The notes beneath the pieces were generated by a model. It was not told where the DNA came from, ran no database searches, and saw only the letters and a program-made list of their open reading frames with translations. The translations under genes and the position numbers were made by a program. Below are positions 7,526 to 15,568 of a DNA stretch of 32,931 nt, piece by piece. Every line of letters starts with the position of its first letter. The first letter of the stretch is position 1. Source of the stretch: Limosilactobacillus pulli (GTDB taxonomy: Bacteria > Bacillota > Bacilli > Lactobacillales > Lactobacillaceae); the NCBI RefSeq assembly GCF_947381555.1, contig NZ_CANCWQ010000017.1, positions 1 through 32,931 of the forward strand, in the 5' to 3' direction.

Positions 7526-8698
7526 TTGGACAAGCGAGTATATATAGATAATGCCGGAACCACGCCAATGGCTCCAGAGGTCGTTTCAGAAATGACTGAT
7601 AAGATGACCAACGTTTTTGGCAATGCTTCAACAACCAATTATTATGGTCGGATTGCCAAACAGGTCTTAGAAGACAGTCGTCACGTAATGGCTGAATCGA
7701 TTAATGCTGCCTATGATGATGAGATCGTAATTACCAGCGGTGGAACGGAAAGCGACAATACAGCTATCAAGCAAACGGCGCTAGCCCGACAAAACGAGGG
7801 ACATCACATCATTACCACGCGCTTTGAGCACGAGGCAATCTTAAGACCATTAGAGGATCTGGAAAAACAAGGGTATGAGGTAACCTACTTAAATGTGGAT
7901 GAAAATGGTCAGATTGATTTGGAAGAATTAAAGCAGGCCATCCGTCCCGATACGATTCTGGTTTCAGTCATGATGGTCAATAATGAGGTCGGCAGCCATC
8001 TTCCAATTCATGAAATCGGTGAGATCGTGGCTCCAACCAACGCCTGGTTCCACACGGATGCAGTTCAGGCATACGGGACCGTACCGATTGACGTTCAAAA
8101 AGATCAGATCGACCTGCTTTCGGTTTCTGGTCATAAATTGAATGGCCCCAAGATGATCGGCTTTTTGTACCGGCGACGCGGCATCAATTTCCCGTCGTTT
8201 GTTCGCGGTGGCGACCAGGAGCTCAAGCGGCGTGCGGGGACCGAAAACGTACCGGCAGCAGCTGGTTTTGCCAAGGCTATCGAACTGCACATGGCGGATC
8301 TGGCAGATCAGACCAAGCGCTATCTAAAGCTTAAGCAACGGCTGGTTGATGGATTAAAGGCTAATAATATTGAATTTGAGATCAATGGTCGCTTAAACGA
8401 GGGGATGGCTCCCCAGGTTATCAGTATCTGGTTTAAAGACGTTCCCAATGATGCACTTTTGACCAATCTGGATCTGGATGGCATCGTCGGGGCAGCGGGA
8501 TCGGCCTGCACGTCTGGTTCACTGGATCCTTCCCACGTTTTGGTAGCCATGTATGGCAAGGACAGTCCTAGAGTCTGGGAGACATTGCGATTCAGCTTTG
8601 GTATCTACAATACGACTGAAGATGTTGATCGCTTGTTGGCTGCTTTGAATAAGTACGTACCACGCCTCAAGAACAATGGTGATCGGGGTCAGCGTTAG
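7526..8698 (+). CDS. Cysteine desulfurase (NifS/IscS-like, PLP enzyme)
   Basis: A 390-residue class V aminotransferase that takes sulfur from cysteine for tRNA thiolation or Fe-S clusters. Seen: YIDNAGTT near the N-terminus, TSGGTESDN (PLP phosphate), HTDAVQ (Asp contacting PLP), SVSGHKLNGPK (Schiff-base Lys), RAGTENV, and the catalytic-Cys loop GSACTSGS. I place the start at TTG 7526 rather than ATG 7511: the ATG has no SD, while GGGAG at 7513-7517 is well spaced for the TTG, giving DKRVYIDNAGTT as expected. In lactobacilli such enzymes usually serve MnmA or ThiI; neither gene is adjacent, so the partner is unknown. Confidence 0.88.
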   Translation: MDKRVYIDNAGTTPMAPEVVSEMTDKMTNVFGNASTTNYYGRIAKQVLEDSRHVMAESINAAYDDEIVITSGGTESDNTAIKQTALARQNEGHHIITTRFEHEAILRPLEDLEKQGYEVTYLNVDENGQIDLEELKQAIRPDTILVSVMMVNNEVGSHLPIHEIGEIVAPTNAWFHTDAVQAYGTVPIDVQKDQIDLLSVSGHKLNGPKMIGFLYRRRGINFPSFVRGGDQELKRRAGTENVPAAAGFAKAIELHMADLADQTKRYLKLKQRLVDGLKANNIEFEINGRLNEGMAPQVISIWFKDVPNDALLTNLDLDGIVGAAGSACTSGSLDPSHVLVAMYGKDSPRVWETLRFSFGIYNTTEDVDRLLAALNKYVPRLKNNGDRGQR

Positions 8699-8740
8699 TT
8701 AATTAAGTTTTAGTACATTAAAAAAATAATATGCATTGTT

Positions 8741-8769
8741 AGAGGAGTCGCTTACAGCGGCTCTTTTCT
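8741..8769 (+). terminator. Intrinsic terminator after the desulfurase gene
   Basis: GAGTCGC (8745-8751) pairs with GCGGCTC (8757-8763), loop TTACA, followed by TTTTCT. Confidence 0.8.
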
Positions 8770-8819
8770 GTATTTATTGCATAAACTGACTTAATAAAAG
8801 TCAAAACATTAATAATGTC

Positions 8820-8847
8820 TTGTATTATTGCAATAATCTGATATTAT
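8820..8847 (+). promoter_or_regulatory. Promoter candidate for the Ile/Leu/Val-rich micro-ORF
   Basis: TTGTAT (8820-8825), 16-bp spacer, TATTAT (8842-8847). It lies 50 bp before the micro-ORF start. Confidence 0.45.
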
Positions 8848-8896
8848 AAATCCATTAATAAATCTCATTTATTTTTAAGAAAGGAGCTTGATCGCC

Positions 8897-8989
8897 ATGA
8901 TTCAATCAGCAATTGTCCTAGCCATTATTTCCCTAATCCTGGTCATTATTATCGCGCGAATCGTGCGATCAAGAATCCATGCTTTTTAG
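8897..8989 (+). CDS. 30-residue hydrophobic micro-ORF (leader peptide or small toxin?)
   Basis: This short ORF has a strong SD (AAGGAG, 8881-8886) before an ATG. The product starts MIQSAIVLAI and ends RIVRSRIHAF: a single very hydrophobic stretch of ~19 residues followed by a basic tail with three Arg and one His. Sixteen of 30 residues are Ile, Leu or Val, including LVIII. It has its own promoter candidate and is followed by alternative RNA stems ending in a terminator, ahead of a broken PTS gene. Two readings fit: an ilv-type leader peptide, or a small membrane peptide such as a type I toxin. I recognise no named family. Translation is inferred from SD and ORF only. Confidence 0.55.
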   Translation: MIQSAIVLAIISLILVIIIARIVRSRIHAF

Positions 8990-9000
8990 CATTGAGATTT

Positions 9001-9106
9001 TTATCCACGGGCGCGCTTAAAACCGAAATGCGAGTAGTGGATAAGCATGAATTCAAATCTTTGCTTAACATCCACTGCTTGTTGAATCGGCAGTGGATGT
9101 TTTTAT
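9001..9106 (+). promoter_or_regulatory. Attenuator-like set of alternative hairpins ending in a terminator
   Basis: Four segments can pair in exclusive ways. A (9001-9008, TTATCCAC) pairs perfectly with B (9037-9044, GTGGATAA). B widened to 9033-9042 pairs with C (9070-9079) over ten positions, and AAGC (9043-9046) also pairs with GCTT (9063-9066). C (9067-9078) pairs perfectly with D (9090-9101) over 12 bp and is followed by TTTTATA, a clear terminator. So A:B allows terminator C:D, while B:C blocks it. The terminator lies 40 bp before the PTS gene. This is the layout of a transcription attenuator; what sets the switch is unknown. Confidence 0.6.
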
Positions 9107-9145
9107 ATTGAGAGAGAAAAGCATAAGTAGAAAGAGGTAGTGTCA

Positions 9146-10274
9146 ATGGAACAAGCAGCCAATACCAAACAAGTGAATTTTAGTATGAGTGCACGTGAAA
9201 AAGCCGTGCATAAGACTACTATAAAGAATATGCCTACAACGTTTCCGCAGCTGCAGCCAATGCCATTCTGGTTACGCTGGGAATGGGGCTGTTGATGCAG
9301 ACGATTGCAGGTTTCGTTCATTTTCAACCGCTGTATATGGCCGGTACGCTGGCCCAGGATCTTTTGGCACCGGCACTGGGGATTGCTGTTGCCGTTGAGC
9401 TGAAGACGACTATGCTGGTTATGTTTAGCTCCATGATTGCAGCAACGGTTGGTTCTAATGCTGTTCATTTTGTTGCAGCAGCCAAAGGGGTGGCAACCGT
9501 GACGGCAACCGGTCAGACTGCCGTTCAAGCAGCAGGTACTGGGATCTTTACTACCGGTCAGCCAGTTTCAGCGGTCTGTGCGGCTCTGATAGCAGCGTTG
9601 GTCGGCAAGTACCTTTCGGGTAAGACGCCTTTGGATATGGTTCTGGTTCCGTTCGCTGCTACTATGGTTGGTACGATGGCCGGTCTGGGATTGGCAGCTG
9701 TTGTTACGCCAGCACTGATTGCTGTTAGTGCCTTCATTGCTAAGTCAATGACGGTTAACCCAGTGCTTGGCTCAATCTGCATTTCGGTGGTTTGGGCGCT
9801 GTTTTTGATGACACCTGCATCTTCAGCGGCACTGGCAGTAGCATTGATGCTTGATCCGGTTTTTTCAGCTGCCGCGGCAATTGGTACTACGGCGCAGTTT
9901 GTCGGCTTTACGGCAATGTCTTGGCGGCAGAATACGGTTGGGGCCAATATTGCGCAATTCGTGGTTACGCCAAAACTGCAGTTTCCGAATCTGATCGTAA
10001 ATCCATTGCAACTGACCCACCAGTCGTGGCAGCAGCGGCCTGTGCACCACTGGCAACAGTAATGCTTCATTTTCGTGCCACTTATACGGTTGGCGGCCTG
10101 GGACTTAACTCGTTTATTGCACCGATCTACTTCTGGGGGCAGAGTACCAATGCGTTTGTGACCTATGTTGTATGTGGCATGGCGTTACCGGCATTAATTT
10201 CCGTAGTTGGCTTCCAACTTATGAAGAAGATGAAGCTGGTACGAGATGGCGAGATGCATTTGACGGTTCTTTAA
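9146..10274 (+). pseudogene. PTS EIIC-like membrane permease, two frameshifts
   Basis: The gene starts at ATG 9146 (SD AAGAGG) with MEQAANTKQVNF, and the reading frame is lost near 9210: the frame changes after AREKAVHK, and DYYKEYAYNVSAAAN continues in another frame up to ~10005. There it shifts again (after NLIVNPL), and the C-terminus continues as PPVVAAAACAPLATV to the stop at 10274. Joined, it is a ~375-residue polytopic protein of the PTS_EIIC_2 type, a lone EIIC-like family. Each break needs only a one- or two-base indel, so decay is recent or a sequencing error. The substrate is unknown. The stop is followed by the structured element and a terminator. Confidence 0.8.
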
Positions 10275-10290
10275 TTATGTCTAGCCGGAA

Positions 10291-10604
10291 ATCCCGTGAC
10301 TTTAGTCATGGGATGGATAGGCCTACTATGATCTAATCCTTGTAGATAGTAATTAACTTAGTAGCTGCATCACTGAGAATCAAAGTGAGTATTACAGCAT
10401 TATAAGACTGACTATCTAACAACTATTGATATATCGTCCCTATGGCAACCTGGGGACGTAAAAGGCATTGGTAATTAGATGATCACTGCTCAAGCAACTG
10501 CGGCTGTTTGAGTAAATCGTCCGTATCTATGCAAATTGTGGTTCAGACACTCAATATCGGGGTGTTTGCCCACAAGCCATCGACTTTAGCCGATGGTGGT
10601 TGAC
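10291..10604 (+). mobile_element. Structured non-coding element with IS200/IS605-like ends (no transposase)
   Basis: It has no ORF but dense secondary structure. The left end is an 11-bp hairpin (10291-10314) with core GACTTTAGTC. The right end is a hairpin (10577-10596) with the related core GACTTTAGCC, followed by GGTTGAC. Between lie TGTAGATAGT (10341-10350) pairing with ACTATCTA (10411-10418), CGTCCC/GGGGACG around 10435-10458, and CTCAAGCA/TGTTTGAG at 10489-10512. The stretch GGTTCAGACACTCAATATCG before the right hairpin is, as I recall it, typical of sequence downstream of tnpB in lactobacillus IS605 elements. That suggests a non-autonomous relic with an omega-RNA-like scaffold. The recall cannot be checked here. 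Confidence 0.5.
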
Positions 10605-10613
10605 AAGCAAAAG

Positions 10614-10647
10614 AAAGCGATTGGTTGACAGGACTGATCGCTTTTTT
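10614..10647 (+). terminator. Intrinsic terminator after the structured element
   Basis: AAAGCGAT (10614-10621) pairs with ATCGCTTT (10637-10644) and T residues follow. It would end transcription from the PTS gene or from the structured element. The direct repeat TGGTTGACA occurs at 10597-10605 and again in its loop at 10622-10630. Confidence 0.75.
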
Positions 10648-10705
10648 GATGTGAAAATAATTAAAAAAAGAGATTTTTTTAATTTAATAGTGTAAGATTA
10701 TTATC

Positions 10706-10721
10706 AATGAGCAGTCTCATT
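10706..10721. promoter_or_regulatory. Palindrome in the gdhA leader
   Basis: AATGAG and CTCATT form a perfect 6-bp dyad with a 4-bp spacer, between a weak -10-like TAAGAT (10693-10698) and the gdhA SD. It may be an operator or just a small hairpin. Confidence 0.3.
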
Positions 10722-10751
10722 AAATAAAGTTTCCCTTAGGAGGGCCGACAA

Positions 10752-12086
10752 ATGGCATATGTTGATGAAGTTTATGACCGTGTAGTTAAGCAAAATCCTG
10801 TACAGCCTGAGTTTCACCAGGCAGTCAAGGAGGTTTTGGAATCACTGCGTCCAGTAATTGAGCGCAATGAGGATCATTATCGCAAGGAAGCATTATTGGA
10901 GCGTTTAACCACGCCGGATCGTCAAATCATGTTCCGGGTATCCTGGGTTGATGACCATGGCCAGGTTCAAGTCAACAATGGCTATCGAGTTCAGTTCAAT
11001 GATGCAATCGGTCCCTACAAGGGCGGTTTGCGGCTGCATCCAACCGTTAATCTGGGGATCATTAAGTTTTTAGGCTTTGAGCAGATCTTTAAAAACTCAC
11101 TGACGACGCTGCCGATTGGCGGAGCTAAGGGTGGCAGCGACTTTGATCCTAAAGGCAAGTCCGATCGAGAGGTAATGGCATTTTGCCAGAGCTTTATGAC
11201 CGAATTGCATAAATACATTGGTGCCGACATTGATGTACCTGCTGGTGATATTGGAACGGGTGGCCGTGAGATTGGCTATCTGTATGGTCAATACAAGCGC
11301 CTAACTAATCGCTATGAGGGCGTTTTAACGGGTAAGGGTCTGTCATTTGGCGGTTCTTTGGCCCGGACCGAGGCAACGGGCTATGGCCTGCTGTATCTGG
11401 TTGAAGAGCTGCTAAAAGATCACGGTACCCACCTGAAGAATAAGACGGTAACGGTTTCGGGATCAGGTAACGTGGCGATCTATGCAATTGAAAAAGCACA
11501 GCAGCTGGGGGCCAAGGTGGTAACGTGTTCTGACTCAACTGGTTGGGTTTATGATCCAGCTGGTATTGACGTGGCTTTGTTAAAAGAGGTCAAGGAGAAT
11601 CGGCGCCAGCGTTTAACTGAATACGCCAGTCAGCGAGAAAGTGCCGAATATCATGAAGGCCGCGGTGTCTGGAGCATCAAGACCGATGTGGCACTGCCGT
11701 GTGCTACGCAAAATGAACTGAATGTTGAGGATGCCAAGCAGCTGGTTGGAAATGGCGTTCTGGCAGTCTGCGAAGGGGCCAACATGCCAACGACCTACGA
11801 GGCTACCAATTACCTTAAAGAGCATGACATTTTGTTTGTACCAGGCAAGGCCAGCAATGCCGGTGGGGTTGCCGTTTCGGCATTGGAAATGAGCCAGAAT
11901 TCAGAGCGGCTGTCCTGGAGCTTTGCCGAAGTTGATACCAAGCTCAAAGACATTATGATCAACATCTATCATAGTATCGATGACGCAGCCAAGGAATATG
12001 GCCATGAAGGTGATTACGTTATTGGGGCTAACATTGCCGGTTTCTTAAAAGTTGCCGATGCCATGGAGGCGCAAGGTATCGTTTAA
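10752..12086 (+). CDS. gdhA: NADP-type glutamate dehydrogenase
   Basis: A 444-residue enzyme that interconverts 2-oxoglutarate plus ammonia and glutamate; the length and sequence fit the hexameric NADP(H)-preferring class. Seen: the substrate-binding GPYKGGLRLHP, the catalytic-Lys stretch PIGGAKGGSDFDPKGKS, and the dinucleotide fold with SGSGNVA. The C-terminal half ends in GKASNAGGVAVSALEMSQN. A strong AGGAGG SD supports the start. It stands alone between two terminators. In lactobacilli such an enzyme also recycles NAD(P)H and supplies 2-oxoglutarate for amino-acid transamination; that role is known for the family, not shown here. Confidence 0.95.
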   Translation: MAYVDEVYDRVVKQNPVQPEFHQAVKEVLESLRPVIERNEDHYRKEALLERLTTPDRQIMFRVSWVDDHGQVQVNNGYRVQFNDAIGPYKGGLRLHPTVNLGIIKFLGFEQIFKNSLTTLPIGGAKGGSDFDPKGKSDREVMAFCQSFMTELHKYIGADIDVPAGDIGTGGREIGYLYGQYKRLTNRYEGVLTGKGLSFGGSLARTEATGYGLLYLVEELLKDHGTHLKNKTVTVSGSGNVAIYAIEKAQQLGAKVVTCSDSTGWVYDPAGIDVALLKEVKENRRQRLTEYASQRESAEYHEGRGVWSIKTDVALPCATQNELNVEDAKQLVGNGVLAVCEGANMPTTYEATNYLKEHDILFVPGKASNAGGVAVSALEMSQNSERLSWSFAEVDTKLKDIMINIYHSIDDAAKEYGHEGDYVIGANIAGFLKVADAMEAQGIV

Positions 12087-12091
12087 ATGTT

Positions 12092-12137
12092 AAACAGCTC
12101 GTTATCTCAAAATCGGGATAAGGAGCTGTTTTTTTGA
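12092..12137 (+). terminator. Intrinsic terminator after gdhA
   Basis: AACAGCTC pairs with GAGCTGTT and TTATC with GATAA in an extended stem, followed by a run of T. Confidence 0.85.
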
Positions 12138-12466
12138 CTAAATATGATAAATTTAACATATAAGTTTGTGAAAAAATAGCGGTAAAAATCGAGGTAAAAC
12201 GCTAAAAATTAACTAAATTAATTGTGAAAGCGTTGCCTTAAAAGTGACGAAAAATTTTTTCAAAAAATAATTTTAAAAATTAAATATGCATAAATTATGG
12301 TTTAATCAAGGTTTAAACGACTTTTATGGTTTAAAAACCAATTTATTCATTTTTCAAACATTTTCAACCATAAACCGCAGTGATTGTCAAGGGATGCAGG
12401 GTGGATTTAAAAAATTCCTGTGTTAGAATAAGCCATGCAAATAAGTTACAGAAGGGAAGTTTTACT
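12138..12466. other. AT-rich regulatory spacer before the 77-residue membrane protein
   Basis: No supported ORF. It contains a cre-like site (12225-12238), three copies of GGTTTAA (12299-12305, 12310-12316, 12328-12334), an inverted TAAACC near 12371, and an extended -10 (TGT followed by TAGAAT, 12424-12429) without a clear -35. The clustering of sites so far upstream of one tiny gene is notable. Confidence 0.45.
12225..12238 (+). promoter_or_regulatory. cre-like catabolite control site
   Basis: TGAAAGCGTTGCCT fits TGWAARCGNTTNCW with one mismatch. It lies about 190 bp upstream of the -10 of the next gene and 140 bp after gdhA, so which gene it serves is unclear. Confidence 0.4.
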
Positions 12467-12700
12467 ATGTTTGTTGCTGTTGCTGCTCTTAACCAAGCCG
12501 CTCTTTTCGGTGCATTGATCGTTTTTGCCGTTTTGGGTCTCAGCAGTTTGTTTGTCGTATTGAAGGATGTGCAGGATAACCTGCCGCAAACAGCCCCCTG
12601 GGTAGCAACGACAATCAACATCAGCTGCCTTTTCGTTGAATGCGTGGGTGTCGTAATTGCCATCTCCGTTTTGGTATTAGGTGCCCGCTTGGTGTTTTAG
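12467..12700 (+). CDS. Small two-helix membrane protein, unknown function
   Basis: A 77-residue protein starting MFVAVAALNQ. The start at 12467 is chosen over the longer frame because AAGGGAAG stands 8-10 bases before it. Two hydrophobic segments (~6-26 and ~48-75) flank a short polar loop, KDVQDNLPQTAP. The product is very hydrophobic and ends VLGARLVF. It is a single-gene unit with its own extended -10 and terminator. I do not recognise a family. Confidence 0.65.
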   Translation: MFVAVAALNQAALFGALIVFAVLGLSSLFVVLKDVQDNLPQTAPWVATTINISCLFVECVGVVIAISVLVLGARLVF

Positions 12701-12707
12701 CCAATCC

Positions 12708-12742
12708 AACTGCCGCTGGGATCAAGGTCCCGGCGGTTTTTT
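12708..12742 (+). terminator. Intrinsic terminator after the small membrane protein
   Basis: ACTGCCG...TGGGA pairs with TCCC...GGCGGTT in an imperfect stem followed by six T. Confidence 0.8.
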
Positions 12743-12786
12743 ATTTGCAATAAAGTGGTCGCGGCTCAGGATGATTTAAATTGAAT

Positions 12787-12838
12787 TTGTCTATTACGTT
12801 GATTTGATGGATAATATAGTTAATCGAAAACGCTTTCT
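12787..12838 (+). promoter_or_regulatory. Promoter with cre-like site for the lipoprotein gene
   Basis: TTGTCT (12787-12792), 17-bp spacer, GATAAT (12810-12815). Just downstream, CGAAAACGCTTTCT (12825-12838) matches the cre consensus except for its first base. A cre at this position would act as a CcpA roadblock or repressor site. Confidence 0.45.
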
Positions 12839-12865
12839 CAAGTTAACCAATGGGAGGGAAGCCCA

Positions 12866-13825
12866 ATGAAACAGAAATTCAATTTAATGGCTGGTGCAGT
12901 AATCCTGGCCATGCTTTTAACTGGGTGCGGTTCTTCAACCACGTCCAGTCAAAAAGATGCGTCCAGTTCCAGCAGCGTTAAAACCGCCAAACAGCATTCG
13001 AACGCCAAAAAGACAGCCAAACAAGCTGCCAGCCAGTCATCACAGTCGATCAGTTCATCTCCGACTGCCCAGTCTTCTAGTTCAACTCAATCATCAGCCA
13101 GCCAGTCCAGTTCTACTGCTTCATCATCTGCAGCTGGCTCAACGACGAACTCTTTAACCGGTCAGACCAAGTCCAGTGCTGTCAATCCAACCGGTAGCGA
13201 TGTGCAGCGGCTGACGGCATTCAACCAGTCGATGCGCTCCAAACTGGGTAAAAACGTTCTTTTGCCAACCACGTCGGGACTGTCAACCAGCAATGGACAC
13301 CTCAACGTTCGCTATTCGGGCAATGCGGACAGCTACACGATCTACTACAGCGTGGGCTACACAGCTAAGAGCCTGAATGATGCTACCCTAAGCTCGCAGA
13401 TTCCATACTTGGTTTTCAATAAGAAGACCTATGCCAGCCAATCAGCAGCAGCACAAGCAATCAGAAACTATGACCTTGATACGAGCGGCCTTGCAACGGT
13501 TGATCTTGGTCATGGCATCAAGGGTACGATCGATGCCGGGGCTGGGCAGCGCTATCTGACCTGGAAAGAGGGCAAATGGCAATTGACGGTGCATGCCGCG
13601 GCGGTCAATGGTGAAGATCCTTTGCCAACTGCTCAGTATATCGTCGCACTGTTGGAGCAGTACTACCTGCCAGCTCCTGATGATCGCGGAACGGGGACGT
13701 TTGAGGTCAGCGTTGGCGATGGTGAGCGGCCTCAGGTTTTGACCTGGATGCGCGGCAACGTCGTTTATACCATGGAAGCGCACAGTACTGATACCTTGGT
13801 TCAGATGGCTGCCAGTCTTAAATAA
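12866..13825 (+). CDS. Ser-rich lipoprotein, unknown function
   Basis: A 319-residue precursor with an N-terminal signal and lipobox LLTGC, so the Cys at ~21 is the likely lipid anchor. A long low-complexity Ser/Ala/Gln/Thr/Lys linker (~23-105) lifts a globular domain (~110-319) from the membrane. The globular part contains YTIYYSVGY, GIKGTIDAGAGQRYLTW and a C-terminal LVQMAASLK. I recognise no catalytic motif. It resembles lipoproteins annotated as hypothetical in lactobacilli. GGGAGG supports the start. The cre-like site before it suggests sugar-dependent expression, but that is inference. Confidence 0.75.
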   Translation: MKQKFNLMAGAVILAMLLTGCGSSTTSSQKDASSSSSVKTAKQHSNAKKTAKQAASQSSQSISSSPTAQSSSSTQSSASQSSSTASSSAAGSTTNSLTGQTKSSAVNPTGSDVQRLTAFNQSMRSKLGKNVLLPTTSGLSTSNGHLNVRYSGNADSYTIYYSVGYTAKSLNDATLSSQIPYLVFNKKTYASQSAAAQAIRNYDLDTSGLATVDLGHGIKGTIDAGAGQRYLTWKEGKWQLTVHAAAVNGEDPLPTAQYIVALLEQYYLPAPDDRGTGTFEVSVGDGERPQVLTWMRGNVVYTMEAHSTDTLVQMAASLK

Positions 13826-13841
13826 TTAAGCCAATATAAAT

Positions 13842-13890
13842 AATAGCGTTGTACCGAGCTCATCAAAGCTTGATACAGCGCTATTTTTAC
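13842..13890. terminator. Bidirectional terminator between lipoprotein and permease
   Basis: AATAGCGTTGTA (13842-13853) pairs with TACAGCGCTATT (13874-13885), one G-T pair; T residues follow on the plus side. The genes converge here. Confidence 0.75.
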
Positions 13891-13906
13891 TCTGAGTCAA
13901 ATGTCG

Positions 13907-15421
13907 TTAGTTAGCGTTTTCTTCAGCTGAGACAGCAGGTTCATCATCTAAAATGTGTTTGTGCTCAGCCCATGAATAATAAATCCAGGCCACAACGCCA
14001 AACGCAACGGGCCCGATTGCCGTCCAAAAGGCGGTGGCATAATCATGCTCCGAAATTGGCTCAACGCAGGTAAAGATGATGCCGACTGCCAGTACTAGCC
14101 AGACCACGATTGATACGATCCAGGTTGTCGTCATATTTTTGTAAAATACGAATGGTCGATCCAGATCATGCTTCATTTTAAAGAACGGAAAGGCCCCAAC
14201 TAAAAACAGATACGGTGCGGATGAAGAAACTTTCATCATGTCCGTTAAAATAGTATAGAAACGACCGGCTGCATCGCCACCAAACGAGATAAATAGGATG
14301 ATGATTGAGACGATCACAACTTGAATCCACATGGCAAATGATGGCATGCCATGCTTGTTCATTACAGTTAGCTTCTTAGGCAAAAGGCGCGGATCTCATC
14401 CTTCAATAAACGACTTGATCGGCGAGTAGGTCATAACAAACGCGCCTCCCAGACCACCCAGTACGTCGGTAAAGGCCTTTCCTAAAGTGATCCCAACGGC
14501 ATGCGACAGCCGCAGTTTTTGGGCCGTTACCAGTCCCATATTGTTGATTAAAACATATTCAACATTTGCCAGATCAACGTTTTTGCCACTCAAAACGGCC
14601 TGCCAGTTGGTGCAGACCCCACAAAGAAAAATTACGGCAATGTAGATAAAGGTCATTAAAAACATCGCAATAATCATGGCCTGTGGAAAGGTCTTTTCAG
14701 GCTGATCGACCGAATCAATCACGCCAGCCATTGTTTCCAAGCCGCCATAGGCAAACAGAGCGTAAACGATAAAAGAAATCACGGCAATTGGCGAGACAAA
14801 CGCGGCATTGGGTGAATGAATCAGACTGGCAGTTGTCATTGGCTGAGCCAGCTGACCATGCCCTAAGATCCAAACCAAAAGACTGGCCAGAATAAAAATG
14901 ATTGAGATTCCCAAGGTAAAGATGCCGCAAAAAGAAGAGATCTTGGCAATTTTATCAATCCCTTTAGAGGCAATTAAAGTAACGATGCATAAAAATACAA
15001 TTTCTAAGATCCCTAATGTCTGATTGGCGCTCAAGTTAAACAGATGCCAGGTCTGCGTTTGATCATGACCTGAAATCATGGTTGACACCGACACTAAGAA
15101 AAACTGGGTTGACGAAACCAGCCAGATGACCCAGGCGGCAAGCCAAATAAAGGTCCCGATAAAGGCTGGCTTTTCGCCAATTGAGCCTCTTAGCCAGGAA
15201 AAGATGCCGCCCTTGGCCGCTTTAAACGAAGCCCCGTATTCGGCAAACATCAAGGCAGAAGGCAAAAAGAACAAGATTGCGGTTACGATATACCAAATGA
15301 TGCTGGCATAGCCCATCTGATAAAACGCAGTCAGTGAATTGCTAAAGCCAAAAATCGATGAAAAAATCATCAAAACCAGTGCGCCAAGCTTGATCTTGGT
15401 ACTTGACGACTGTGAATCCAT
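13907..15421 (-). pseudogene. YjeM-like APC amino-acid permease with in-frame stop
   Basis: One reading frame of ~504 codons from ATG 15421 (SD AGAAGG) is interrupted by a single TGA at 14396-14398. Upstream of it the protein runs to SPIKSFIEG; downstream it continues in the same frame with DPRLLPKKLTVMNKHG. The product is a 12-helix-type APC permease close to YjeM and glutamate:GABA-antiporter-like proteins; the N-terminal STKIKLGALVLMIFSS is typical. About 125 residues follow the stop. No SD starts the second half, so the truncated 341-residue protein probably lacks its last helices. A point mutation (for example TCA to TGA) would explain it. The substrate is unknown. Confidence 0.85.
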
Positions 15422-15536
15422 ATTAGAATTCCTTCTCTCAATAAACATTTGTAAATTAGTATAAATTATACGCTCTTTTTTTGTTAATAATTTATAAAAA
15501 TTAATAATGAAGAGATTTGATAACATCAGGCATAAT

Positions 15537-15566
15537 TAAAAGGCCAGTGAAGATCACTGACCTTTT
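15537..15566. terminator. Terminator between carboxypeptidase and permease
   Basis: AAAAGGCCAGTGA pairs with TCACTGACCTTTT, with a 2-3-nt loop and T residues on both sides. It ends the carboxypeptidase transcript on the minus strand. Confidence 0.8.
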
Positions 15567-15568
15567 GA

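Noticed and set aside
12957..13157. ORF in the Ser-rich linker of the lipoprotein, other frame
   Set aside because: It is a by-product of the repeated Ser codons; no SD and no domain.
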